Below are positions 12,774 to 24,430 of a stretch of 64,000 bases of DNA, one piece after another (position 1 is the stretch's first letter; the number at the start of each line of letters is the position of its first letter). Under the pieces are notes generated by a model. That model worked only from the letters and a program-made list of their open reading frames with translations. It did not search any database and had not been told where the DNA came from. The position numbers and the translations under genes were made by a program. Source of the stretch: Combretum micranthum (lineage: Eukaryota > Streptophyta > Magnoliopsida > Myrtales > Combretaceae); NCBI GenBank assembly GCA_024138025.1, contig JAMXBD010001249.1, positions 367,306 through 431,305 on the forward strand. Reading direction: 5' to 3'.

Positions 12774-14298
12774 GTTGAGGAAACTCACATTGTAGATGAA
12801 AATGCCACTACCGTAGCTGTACAAGCTCCTATAGTTGATAATGTGCTCACGATATACACTATGCAAAAAAATACTGAAGCTATCCATCAAATTCTGAATG
12901 CTTTTAAGCAATTCCTACCTAGTATGATAGAAGCTGCTACTACATTAGGAAGTTCACTTCCTAGAATAACTTTCCTCACACCAAGCATGCAAGTGGCTGG
13001 TACCACGCTAGCTACTATTGTCCCAGATGTACTCTCCATGAGAGCCTACATGATGCTCAACCTGAGGAAACTACTATTACTACTGCTAAAAATGAGAGGG
13101 GCATCGGCAAGAGCCATTACAGCCATTGTAGCCTTTACTGCCTCCAACTCTGAGAGATCTTATGCCTGCTATCAGAGAAAGTGCAAGGGTTCATCTTGGA
13201 GGTTCCTCTTCCTCTAGATGCAATGTCCAACCACTTATGACTGGCATAGTTGCGCCTCGTAGTATTACTCTAACTCCTCAAGTGGGAGATAAAACATCAT
13301 CTGCTTCCGCTTCATATGTGATGAAGGAAGACCATGAAAAGTACCTGAGATAGGTGTGAGCTGTGTTTGCTACTAGCGTCATCAAATTGATGCTTCCATA
13401 CCTATAAAGGATTGTGGAGAAACCTTATCCCAAGGACTACACTAGTCCAAAGTTTATCAAATTCAATAGGAAACAAGGTAGCACTAAGAAGCACTTTCTC
13501 AAGTTCATTGAGACTCTCGAAGTCTATAGACTTGATGATGACCTCAAGCTCAAGGAATTTTCTAAGTTCTTGAGAGAAAAGGCATACACGTGGTATGTCA
13601 ATCTCACCCCTTGCTCTATTGATTCATGGGGAACTATGTGTAGGATGTTTCTTGAGAAATTCTTTGAAACTCAAGAACAAGTGATGTTAACTAACATAGG
13701 GCCAAACAACGCCAAAGGAGGATCTTATGGAGTACATTGAGCAATTTAGGGATGCTCCTTAGATATCCAAGATACGTGTGATGAGAAGGAACTTGTAAAA
13801 ATATGTATCCAAGGTATGTTCACAAAGTATGCTGTGCACTTGGAAAATTTATCACTCGAGTCCTTTTTGACATTGGTAGAGAACGCTCGAAGGACAAATA
13901 ATTCTGTCATCAAATAAAGGAGTGACCCAAATAAGAAGCGACACTCATTAGTGAGCACTGCTCCAAGGGGAAGCTTTCAGGATAGCAAGAAACCCATAAG
14001 AGATATAGCTTAGGAAGTTCCACCTTTCCCGTGTGCCATGAATAAAGTTCATGCTATTCTTAACCTATGGTTGAACTTGAAGGATGGTTTCCTCAGATTA
14101 CCAAAGGTTGAGCGGGAACCCACTGCACAGGAGAAAGGAGATGCAAAGTTTTGTAAGTTCCATAGGATGGTGGGACACCCAAGAAAAGATTGTCATACAC
14201 TGAAGAGGATTTTTAATGAAAAAGTTTGCAATGGCGAACTAGAACTTGAAGACAATGATGTGCAAATGATGGATGATGAAGGCACAGATAATGAATAG
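12774..14298 (+). pseudogene. Ty3/gypsy-type gag remnant
   Basis: Gag text is spread over at least three reading frames. 12,774-13,217 holds a plausible N-terminal part. 13,414-13,740 holds the capsid-like core, with the family features of an aromatic 'WY.nL.P.SIDSW' stretch followed by 'F..kF'. 14,038-14,298 holds a C-terminal part with a variant zinc knuckle, C-x2-H-x4-H-x4-C (CKFHRMVGHPRKDC). That variant is familiar from plant gypsy gag proteins. Stops and shifts near 13,220-13,410 and 13,740-14,030 break it. It would encode the particle-forming protein, and it cannot do so as it stands. No protease follows. Confidence 0.75.
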
Positions 14299-14539
14299 TT
14301 TTTTTTTTAGTAATATCAATTGTGTACTAAAGGCAGAAGTTGTCTATTACTCATCCTCATTTTGTAATAGGGAAGAGAAATAAAGTAAACAGATATTGAT
14401 AATCCAGTATTTTTTTTCCTTTCCCTTCTCATCTATCTTCTTCTATACTCGCTTGTACTTATGTTTAAACCACTTTTGATAAGCATATGGTGCATAAATA
14501 TATTTGTCCAGTGTTCTTCACTTGGGATCCAAGTGTTCT

Positions 14540-15420
14540 CAATTGTGATGAGTTGAAGCAACTCTACATTAGGTTTAGCAGTCGTAACGCCATTTCGCAG
14601 AATTGAGGTTGAAGCGATCTCATCCATGGTTGATCGAAGTGATCACTCCATGATAGTCGCTATCACTTGGTAGAAACATCTGCTCCTGAGCATGCGATGG
14701 GTGTAATACCCATTTCTGCAACATCATTTACGAGATCGAAGCGATCACAACTGTGATGAGTCAAAACGACTCCACAGCAAGCTTGCCGCCTATAATGCCG
14801 TTTCACAAATTGAGGTCGAAGCGATCTCATCCATGGTTTATCGATGTGATCACTCCATGGTAGTCGTTATTACTTGGCAGAAGCATCTGCTTCTGAGCAT
14901 GCGATGAGTGCAATACCCATTTCTGCAACATCATTTACAAGATCAAAGCGATCACAGCTGTGATGAGTCGAAGCGACTCCATAGCAGGCTTAGCAGTTAT
15001 AACGCCATTTCGCAGAATAGAGGTTGAAGCGACCTCATCCATGGTTGATTGAAGCAATTGCTTCATGGTAGTCGTTATCGCTTGGTAGAAGTTGCTCTCA
15101 CTTGGTAGAAGCATATGCTCTTAAGCATGCGATGGGTGCAATCCTCATTTCTACTACATCATTTATGAGATTAAAGTGATCTCAACTCAACTGTGACTAG
15201 TTGAAGCAACTCCATAGTAAGCCTGTCAACCGTAACGCCATTTTGCAGAAACAAGGTCGAACCGACCTCATCCATGATTGATCAAAATGATCACTTCATG
15301 CGTCATAACCGTTCAGTAGAAGAATCTCTTTTTAAGTATGCAATAGGTGGAATGCCCCTCTTTGCAACTTATTACTATCATGTGATTAAAGTACAATCAA
15401 CTTGAAAATATTGAAGCTAA
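14540..15420 (+). repeat. ~207-bp direct-repeat array inside the retrotransposon
   Basis: The marker 'gaagcgatctcatccatg' or close variants begins at 14,611, 14,818, 15,026 and 15,259, giving periods of 207, 208 and 233 bases. The last is longer because of an internal duplication of 'cacttggtagaag' near 15,090. Each unit carries GCGATC/GTGATC-type words repeated several times. The units have no continuous ORF. The array sits directly after gag, where pol would start in an autonomous element. Confidence 0.8.
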
Positions 15421-16238
15421 CCCATGATAGGCATGACATCTGTAATCCCAAATCATATGATCTCAAGAGTTGAAGCAACTCTATGAATGCACAAACTGTA
15501 AGTGATAGCATGATATGAGTTGCTATCCCTTCATATAATGACACGCCATCAACTGGGAGAGAATTAGCTGATACTTGAACCTTTAGAGGTTTCCCTAAAC
15601 ATGATTACTACGAGAAGTATCTACTTATCTTTGAGAAAAACCGCCTGATATAGGCACTTGAGTGTGAAGCATGCTCAGATGATGTACCTATGTTGATACT
15701 CATAGATGGTGTACTTATCTTGATACTCATAGGCGATGTACCTCTAACATGAAGAGAGTAGGATGTTAAGATGAGGAGTTGATACACACGCGAGTATGAT
15801 GTTCAATTGATGATGGCAGACATGAGTTCCCTTTACTTTGAAAGTTACCACATCACCCAGTGTTGGTGGCAACTTTTAGAATATAATTTATGGTAAGGAT
15901 GTGGAGATAACGCTATTAGTGATATGCTTTACTAGTTTAGTTGATCCTTGATGGTAGAACGATGATGTGTCACTAGTAAAATGAATATGTCCTAATAAAG
16001 TGTTGATGAAAATGCGAAGCAAACACCCATTGGTGAAGTAAGCACCTACTGTGATGACAGAATGACGATGTGAAGCGAATACTTGTTGGTGGAGTGAACA
16101 CTTACTACCTGAGTAGTGATACTTTGTTGATGGAGTGAAACGCAAAATCTTTTATGAGAATGACTCGACACCTATTACTTGGTGGAATTCCAATTGGACT
16201 TAGAGATGCAGAGTGAAGATTTAGATCACATGTGTACT

Positions 16239-16640
16239 CATATCAAAGCTAGAAGAGGTTGGGAGTCAGGTTAACACAAGTCTACTCATAGGTTGTGCCA
16301 AAAGGTCAGTGCCAGAGTGATACAAGATTACTTATGGGCTCGTGCCAAGTCTAGCAGAGACTGGGTGCCAAAGCAATGCAGAATTACTCGTGGGATCGTG
16401 TCAAGTGTAAAGGAGATCGACATGGTAGCAACGATCCATATCAAGGCTAGAAGAGGTCGGGTGTTAGAGTAACACAAGTCTACTTGTGGGCGGTGCCAAA
16501 AGGTTGGTGCTAGAGTGACACAAGATTACCCGCGGGGCTGTGCCAAGTCTAGCAAAGAATGGGAGAGCTATGGCAAAACTTAAGCCCATTATGAAGCCCA
16601 CAAACAACAAAGCAAAGTCTTGTCAACCTGTAAAAGGATC
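16239..16640 (+). repeat. 198-bp direct repeat, two units
   Basis: 'tatcaaagctagaagaggt' at 16,241 recurs as 'tatcaaggctagaagaggt' at 16,439, and the following text about 'gtgccaaaaggt' and 'gtgccaagtctagca' recurs in order. Within each unit there is a weaker repeat of 'gtgccaag'-type blocks. It is non-coding and lies inside the non-autonomous retrotransposon. Confidence 0.75.
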
Positions 16641-17599
16641 AAAAGAAGTAAAAAAAAAAAAAACATAAAAAAGGGAAGTTTGATGCATAAAAAAAATCAT
16701 GAAAAAGGCTCATTGATTCAAATTTAGGATTATGACAAGAACATATTCGACCAAAGTCTAAACAGCCTAAATCCATGGTAGATTTTAATATAAAATTTCA
16801 AGAACATACAAAAAACCGTTGGAAAGGATGAATCTTTTACAACTGAAACCCCTCTCTACAATTTCTTTGATGAAAGATGCATACTGTTCAGCAAATGCAA
16901 TATTGAAATCCATTACAAGCACTAGCATAGAACCCTCAAGCAAGCACATCTAAATGTGTATCACCCGACTGTTAATCCTTCCACAAGATTCGAGGGAGGA
17001 ATGATTTTTACCCATATTCAATGAGAAGCAACGACATTCCACCTGGATTATGTGGTTTTAATTTATTTATAAAAGCAGAAACTTGGGCTATTATAACGGA
17101 AAAAAGCTCTCTCTTCTAACTCAATGACAGATTTGCTACTAAAGGCTCGTACCATTACAATCTCGCTCACGACAACTTGTTATCACTCATAAGTCTCTCT
17201 CTCAAGCCATTGATCGTCATAATAAATGGACATGCTGAGGTCGGTTTAACGTTATTTGACATTGTTGTACGAGTATGCATGTCTAGTTGTTGCCAAAGAA
17301 TTTGAAAGAAAAAAAAAAAAAAGAGGAGAAGAAGTAATGGGGGAAAGAAAATACCAGAGTATATGATGGCTAGATTCTTTTAGGAGTCTTTTAACAATAA
17401 ACATGATTTAATTGGTTGAGTAATTAATATTCCATTAATATATATATATATGTATATAAAGAGCTTCAGTTACTCTATGAAGAAAGCTAAAAAGGCAGAT
17501 GCTTAGGAGATTTAATAGGCAAGTGGCAAATGGTAAAGAAATTAAAAAAAGAGAGAGAGAGGATTCGTAACCTGGTATAATGGACGGTTCGAGATGGTG

Positions 17600-17810
17600 T
17601 AGATTTAATAAGTGAAGATTTGCCACTGATTATGAGTGATTGATAACAATAAAAAGAAAGTTATAGAAGATGGAAAGTCTATGAGACTAAAATTGGAAAG
17701 TTGATCGAAAGTAAGTAGAGACTTGTCATTAATTGTGGGTGATTAATGACAATTAACAAAAAAAAAAAAGTTATAGAAGAAATGGAAAGTCTATAAGACT
17801 AAAATTACAA
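17600..17810 (+). repeat. 112-bp duplicated segment
   Basis: 'agttatagaag...tggaaagtctat(g/a)agactaaaatt' occurs twice, with the marker 'tggaaagt' at 17,671 and 17,783. Upstream text ('actgattatgagtgattgat' and 'attaattgtgggtgattaat') is also shared. This is a simple tandem duplication inside the retrotransposon. Confidence 0.65.
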
Positions 17811-18337
17811 AATTACCCCTAACAGTAACATCTGTCCCATTTACCACTATACTTTAGAATTCATCTTAATGCTTTCATTCAAATGTTAAGCATTATAAAA
17901 AAAAGAAGAAGAAGACAAGATGAACATCATAAAAGTTGCAATATGAAATAAATGCAAGGAAATGAATCTCTTAACAATGGTTCAAAAAAAAAAAAAAAGA
18001 AGCAGACTATTTCATGTTGCTTCAATCCATAAAAAGAAATCCTAGGACATATTGGTCCACTCAGTAACCTAAGATCTTATGCGACAACAAAATTGCTTCA
18101 TCAGATATTCTACAAGAAGTTTGAAGAAGACTACTTCAATTCACTTTATTTCATCTACGAATAAAACAAGTTTGGTTCATTGATAAATATAAGAAGTATT
18201 GGCTATATCAATGCAGTACACAACTTCATGTCAAGTGAAACTTCTTATTAGTGTTCTACAATAACTTTGAAGAGAACATCTGCTTAATAAAATGCCCAAA
18301 ACACCCTTTTATGATTTTGCTAAAGGAGCTTTTGGCC

Positions 18338-18348
18338 AGGGGGCAAAA
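18338..18348 (+). other. Polypurine-tract-like site
   Basis: AGGGGGCAAAA directly precedes the TG of the 3' LTR. It is interrupted by one C but is in the position where plus-strand priming occurs in LTR retrotransposons. Confidence 0.6.
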
Positions 18349-19148
18349 TGTAGAGGGTCATTTCGATAACTGGGCTTTCGGTCCAATTTAATACAACGAG
18401 CTGGTTTTCTAGGCTAGTGACAGGCCTTAGAAGATTGAATCCAATAAGGGATGTCGTAGGAAGATTTGGCTTGGTATCTCGGATAGGGATCGTCGGATCG
18501 GTTTATTCCACTCTCAGCCTTATTCAGATTTCTCATGCGCGAAAAGTAGACTCCAAAAATATCTTCATGAGTTAATTTGGGCTTTGTTCGGCTAAAATAG
18601 GGTTTATTTGAATAAAATGAGCCTATTTCTATTTTATATTAAAGATGGGCTATTTTAATAAGAAAATGGGCTCCATTTTTATTATAAAAGTTCTCATTCT
18701 ATTTTAGGTTCATAAAAGAAAGAATGAATTATGGCCTTCGAATTCATGAAAAAGATCCAATGGTTGCAAGCAATGCTTTATCTCAACCACCCATCCAGAT
18801 TCATCCAACGGAACTACTAACTTCCAACATCTATAAATAGGATGATTCTCCTCTCATTTGAGGGGTATTCTGCAGATTGCCAAGATTGAGAGCAAAGCAG
18901 ATATTTTGCTGAAACATCTCCAAGAAAGATCAAAGCATCTATTCTATCAAGAATGAGTCAAGAATGATCGAGTCTACTTAATTTGACCTTCTGTCACACT
19001 CGTGCATTCGAGAAATCGAGTTTGCTTGTTCCTCCTCCCATGCCTCTCTCTACGGTATCCTATAAGTGTTATCAGTTCAGGACTTCTCTCAGGTCGATCA
19101 TCACGCTTATCGCACGTGATCGGCCAAGTGCAGTAACCCCACCATACA
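18349..19148 (+). repeat. 3' LTR (800 bp)
   Basis: The LTR begins TGTAGAGGG and ends ACCATACA, like the 5' LTR, and is followed by the target copy ATTAT at 19,149-19,153. TATAAATA lies at 18,832-18,839. Differences from the 5' LTR are scattered substitutions plus a few indels of up to about 35 bases. Confidence 0.9.
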
Positions 19149-19153
19149 ATTAT

Positions 19154-20100
19154 ATATACAAGTCTATTTCTCAAAATATTTTTCATGTAGGACTTAGGAC
19201 AAACCAAAAACCATTGATCTCCTACTCATCTCTCTTCCCTATCTTTGCTTACAGTTCTCTCTCTCTTCTTCCACTCGCAAATTGTCTCTCCTTCTCTCTA
19301 AAAAGTTGGTCGATATCTCTCTCTCTCTCTCTAGAAACCAAAATTATGAACAGAACCTGAAACGATTAATGTTGATATTTTTTTTTTCATTATTAAGGGG
19401 TCACAAGTTAGTACTCCATACGCAGAATCTCCTCCTTCCTCAATAGCATAAGTTTGGAAAAATTTGGCGGGAGTTCGTCATCTTCTCCACTGATCAAGCT
19501 GAGGTAACAAAGCTTGGAGATATGCCTACGATTTTGATGTACAACTCGTAGGTTTAGCTTGCATGTTGGAAATGGGTTATAATGTGGGGTTTCTATAGCT
19601 TGGTTTTCCAATGGGAGTCGGCAAAGTTGCAATTGGTGGATTTAGGTGCATATGGTTCTGTTATGGTATATTTTGGTGATGCATGCTCAGCAATGGAGAT
19701 TCAATGGTGAAAGAGATGGTCTTTTTTTTTTTTTCAAAGGGATCCTTTAGAGTGAGAAAGGGAATTAGAGAAGATGGTATGAGGAAGAAGATGATGTCGT
19801 GTTCTTGAAAAAATGCTGAAAATCCTTCCTAAGGAAGATGATTTCTCCCCTTTTATTTTCTATGAAGACTCTTTCTCAACAACTCATTATCTACAACGTC
19901 ATTGACAAAGTATACTCCTTGAATTCCTCATGGAAGCAAATACAAGGTATATTTTAACATACCTCATGGTCCATAGGAACACATACTTGTTGCAGCTCGA
20001 TGGCAATGTGAGAAAAAGAAGAGACGGAGAAGAGAGAAGAAGTATGATGTGAACTCCACGTATATTAAATCTGAAACCCAGTGATGTGTGTATGATCACC
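19154..20100. other. Spacer with CT microsatellite
   Basis: A (CT)n-like run lies at about 19,310-19,332. Short ORFs on either strand (for example minus 19,408-19,632) match no family I recognise. No gene model with splice sites could be built. Confidence 0.4.
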
Positions 20101-21437
20101 AAGTATAAAATTTATAATCCAATTAATTCAAATCCACACAAGGCAGTGCACCTATCTTGTAGTATATAAATTAACTCGGATGTCGTCCTAAAGATCTATG
20201 GGCAATTACTAGTAATACCCTTTCACTACTATCTAGTCTAAATTATCAAAAGATTGTATTAACCCTAATGACTAATTGTGTTAATAATTAACAAACCCTA
20301 ATTATAGAATATGAGAGCTTTCCTTAATTTAATTCAATTCACAACAATGCCCCTAGTTTTGATCCACCCTAACCCTTAATACTTATGATAAGATTAACTG
20401 ATGAAAAATCAAATCTTGAACTGCGGGGTTTCTAAATTAAACCAATTACTCTCTTCAAGTCAATTGATTCCTAATCTTACATGAGAAAATGGGAATCTCT
20501 TCCTTCACTCACGCCAATGTAAAATTGCATAAAACTCACAAATCCTAAATAAAGATTTAATCTTTATAGTAGAAATTCGAAGCCTCCCTATGTCTAGGTG
20601 AAACATGCAAATTTATCATTCATGTAAGATCTATCCTATTAGTTGAAATCTCTTTCTAACTAATAAGAATCAAACAAGCAATAATCCTGACCAGAAAATT
20701 ATTACAAGACAATTAAATCACATGAATGAATTCAAGATCAAAACTTTTCATCAATTGATAACAATTCAGAACATGAGTTAGGGTTTCACAAAACCTAGGG
20801 CATACAAATCTACTCTTCCATATGATAAACTATAAGAACAATAGATCTAGAAGAGTTTAAATGAATCATAATAACAAAAACCCCCTTTGAAACAATTGTT
20901 GTGATTCCGGATGGTTGTGCCGTCAATTCTTCTTTGAAAAGCTCTCCAAAAGACGAACTGAGGGTTAGAAAATGATATCTGACTCTCTCCCTCTCTCAAA
21001 CAATGAAAGAAGGCTGTATTTATACAAAATTACACATACACGGGTACCCTACACGACTCGTGTATCTCGGGGCGTGTACAACATAATTCCAGCGCATTTT
21101 CCTTTGATATCATGTGTACACTACTCATCCTACACTACCCGTGTAGCCTGGGTCGTGTACATTGAAAAAGCTGATTTTTCTTCAAGTTTATCCTCCAAAT
21201 CTACACTAGTAGTGTATAATTATTAGTGTATGACCAGTAACTTCATCTAGGCTCCATAATCCTTCAATAACTTGGTTTCTTTCATGATGAATCTCTTAAA
21301 AAGCTTCATTATTCCATAATCATCCCTGAAACAAGTAATTAACCCAATAAAAGTTCTTTCCTTTAATGACTTACTTAAATAGCATATAAAATATGCTCAA
21401 TAATGCACAAATAATGAGGGTCTTAAAACACTTATCA
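20100..21437 (-). mobile_element. Degenerate LTR-like dispersed repeat
   Basis: The left part carries 'aggcagtgcacctatcttgt...aactcggatgtcgtcc', and the right end carries 'aaatatgctcaataatgca...acacttatca'. Both are phrases I associate with a widespread plant LTR-type repeat. A region rich in 'acacgggtac/acccgtgta' palindromic words lies at 21,040-21,215. No protein domain, target duplication or second copy was found here, so the class and ends are uncertain. Confidence 0.35.
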
Positions 21438-21865
21438 CCCAGCAAGAGTACGCGGAACAATACTTTTAGGAACGCTAAATCAGATCTGAAGCGGATCTTG
21501 ACCTAAAGTTGTATTTCAAACTTGAATCAAAGATATAATAAAATGGAAACCTTTACGCTAAGTTGTATTTCAAACCCAAACAAAGGTGTAGAATTGAAAT
21601 GAACGCCATAAGATTAAATCTTGATAAGTTCACAAGTTCGCAATGGAACCCAAAGAGAAAAACTCTCTCAAAATAATATTCATTCAAAAGTTAATTATCT
21701 ATATAAAAACCAAAACCAAATATATATAACAAATGAAGGAAACTGAGAAGTCTTAAATAATGAAACTGAAAAGTCTCAAATAATTCTCGTACATAACATA
21801 CGCCGACAACATATGCTAGCGGTGTTGAGATGGAACGTCGACGGTGTAGGGCCAGCGTTGGTCTC

Positions 21866-22090
21866 CTACAAGCACAATTCCAATTCTGATTTTGTTGGAG
21901 AATCTCCAAAGGGTTGTATAACATTTACAATGTCCAGATCATCATCCAATGACAGATCCGTGATGAAATCTCCATACAAAGCTTGTTTTCTCGATGTTTC
22001 TTCAATGAATGCTCCTAACGCCTCCCTCATCTTCTTGGCTTTAGCTCGCATGACCAATCCAACTGGAATATATAGCGGATCCTTGGATGT
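21866..22090 (-). pseudogene. Retroelement-derived ORF fragment
   Basis: The minus-strand reading frame from about 22,090 to a stop near 21,866 contains 'VMRAKAKKMREALGAFI', which resembles the basic 'TRARAKKLKEAL' segment common at the C-terminus of plant gypsy-type polyproteins. About 75 codons are open, with acidic text after it. No adjoining integrase or reverse transcriptase was found. It may instead be a short host exon; I do not recognise a host family. Confidence 0.35.
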
Positions 22091-22222
22091 TGCTTCATCA
22101 AAGTGAGAGAAAGAAGACAGACAACTAGAGAGAAGAGAGAGAAGTTGTGATTGTAGAGAGAGAGGGGTAATTTAAGTTGAGAAGCTCAAAATCGAGCTTT
22201 AATGGCTATTAACACTATTAGG

Positions 22223-23017
22223 TAGAGGTGGACACGAATCGGTTTGGTTCTTTTTCCATCCTAAACCAAACCATTAAGTAACAATTTGATTCTGATTAGA
22301 AATTTTTTAAACCATTAAATGACTGGTTCGGTTTGGATTACGGATTGAATCAAAATTTTAACTAAAAATTTTCTTTATTTTAGTTTTTTTTATATTTGTG
22401 TAGATACTTAAATATTTATATTATTTTACAAAATTTAAATTATAAAGTACGACAAAATACTTCATGAATTCATCACACTTTCAATCTACAATTCTCTATA
22501 AAATCAGTTATCCACCAATAAAATACATTCACCAACCAATACATAGTAATCATAATTTATAATTTTTAACAGAACCATCAAGTCAATTATCTAACAATAA
22601 ATTTAGCTAAAATAAAAAATCATCTATCAGCAAACTTCATCAACGAATAAAATGATCCGCTGATAAAATATACTAAATAATTAATACATAATAAGAGTTT
22701 ATGACTGAATAAATAAATTTCATGTTTATAAAGTTAAAAGCTATTAAAAAAATAGTCATCATCAACAAAAAAATACATATCATGAGCCTAGAAAAATTTA
22801 AAATGAACAAATTGATTTTAATCAATATTCACCAAATAATAAATATCAAATGAAATCATATGAACATATAGTAAAATATTATTATATTTTTCTAAAACGG
22901 TTTGATTCGATTTCATGGATTGATTTGGATTGGAAAGTTTTTAAACCAAACATTAAAAAAAAACCATATTTTTGGTTTGGATTGGTTCGGTCATGTTGGT
23001 TTTTTTTCCCACCTCTA
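22223..23017. mobile_element. hAT-type MITE (795 bp)
   Basis: The ends are TAGAGGTGGAC and, inverted, TAGAGGTGGGA. The flanking 8-bp target copies are CTATTAGG (22,215-22,222) and TTATTAGG (23,018-23,025), 7 of 8 identical, and 8 bp is the hAT hallmark. Subterminal 'cggtttggatt' and 'ttggtttggattggttcgg' words are inverted. There is no transposase. It belongs to the same family as 62,818-63,566. Confidence 0.88.
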
Positions 23018-24430
23018 TTATTAGGCAGTCCCACGTTACTAAAATTTTTTGTAACCTATCTTCTTTATAAGAAGCAATTTGACCTGACATTATTGAAGTG
23101 TAATATCAAAGCCAGTTAGTAGGTAGACATGTTATACAATTGACTTGGGTAGGAACGCTTGTGGAGCATGGGATTGGCTAGAATATGTCTTGCGCATAAT
23201 AAAATAAAATATATTATAATGGAAAAATAAGAAAACAATAGGAGTTGCCATGTCGAAAAAAATAAGATAAAAAAATGATAATATGCCACGTCAGATGACA
23301 CTGTTGATCGAGGTACCAAAATTGGCTATGAAAAGTTCTCGCTTAGGTACTAAAATTGATCCGTTGAAAGTTCTTGGATTTTCAGACAAATTTCAGCTGC
23401 CAAATTTAACGTTTAACCTTATGAATATATTTAAACCGAAGCCAAGGTTCGTAATATAGTAAATAACAGAGGAAAAAAATAAAAAAAGGTCTAGTGATGC
23501 CAGTTAGGAGGTGTGTTGAACTTATATGTTCAATATAGATTTTGATGAGACAATTAATTGTATGATTAACTACTCAAATTATGTTGAACAACATATTAGA
23601 ATGTGTGTGCGTGTGTTGCATGTTTTTGTGGAGATTGTGCAGGTTTTAGCAGGAATAAATTAGTGATGAATAATCTTGGTCGAGGGTCAAGTTGAGAGCT
23701 AGATTGCTTCATTCACTAACGTGCGACAAACTCAACACCAAAGCCAGACAACCTAAAAAAGGCAGAGTCATTAGTAGAGGGTTAAGTTGAGGGCTCAGCG
23801 AATCCACTCCTTAAGGCGTGACAAGCTCAAACTCTAAAGCGCGACAAGTTAAAAAATGCAAAACTTTGGTCGCGAGGTTTATTGAAGGTTCAACGAGTCC
23901 ATTGTTCATGGCGCAACGAGTTCAAAATCTAAGACTTGACAAGATCAAAGAAGCATAGCTTCGATCGAAGGTCAAGTCCAAGGCGGCAAGTTCAAGACGC
24001 GACAAGCATTAAGGCATGACAAGTTTGAATCTAAAGCTCGAAGCATTCAAGTGAATTACAGACTTGTCAATGACAAAAATGAGGCACGACACATTAAGGC
24101 ACGACAAGTTTGAATTCAAGGCTCGATGGAGTCCATGTGAGCAAAGACTTAGTTGACGGTCAAAATGAGGGAGCAACACTTTATTTCCTAAATGTTGTAA
24201 AAGCGGTGTTTTGCTTAGTTAGAGCTTGTTTATTTGGTGATTAATAAAGTGGAGGTGAAGTCCTCGATTGGAGGCATCGGTGAATCATGGAGAATAAGAA
24301 GTGGGTTGAACTCCACGTTAAATCTGGACTCAAATTTACTATCCCTATCTCGTTAATATTTCATATTATAATCTGCTATGTATTATTCGCTACTATTAAT
24401 GTAATATTTGACCTACTGCATTAGAATTAA
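23018..24430 (+). mobile_element. Degenerate LTR-like sequence with 'cgacaag' repeats
   Basis: From about 23,640 to 24,180 the word '(g)cg(t)gacaag(c/t)t' recurs about eight times in an irregular array, alternating with 'ggtcaagttgag' or 'ggctc' words. 24,240-24,340 ('agtggaggtgaagtcctcg...aactccacgttaaatct') resembles the U5 end of Copia-type LTRs. No ORF, partner LTR or target duplication was found. 23,018-23,500 holds nothing recognisable. Confidence 0.3.

Larger units (their letters stand above)
11898..19148 (+). mobile_element. Complete non-autonomous LTR retrotransposon with gag remnant only (TR-GAG/LARD-like)
   Basis: Seen: two LTRs, each beginning TG and ending CA, flank an internal region. 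A perfect 5-bp target duplication ATTAT lies at 11,893-11,897 and 19,149-19,153. A PBS-like site follows the 5' LTR and a purine-rich tract precedes the 3' LTR. The internal 5.7 kb contains gag fragments and a zinc knuckle of Ty3/gypsy type. No protease, reverse transcriptase or integrase text was found on either strand. Two direct-repeat arrays occupy part of the space where pol would be. Inferred: a gag-only, non-autonomous gypsy-derived element that would need proteins in trans. The LTRs have diverged by indels of about 30 bases, so the insertion is not recent. Confidence 0.9.

Noticed and set aside
14540..15420. CRISPR-like array
   Set aside because: The units are about 207 bp, diverged, without unique spacers, and lie inside a plant LTR retrotransposon.
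15888..16145. Minus-strand ORF of 85 codons
   Set aside because: It lies inside the gag-only retrotransposon, has no domain and is antisense to repeat-rich non-coding DNA.
19408..19632. Minus-strand ORF of 74 codons
   Set aside because: No recognisable motif, no splice-linked exons and low-complexity surroundings; kept as spacer.
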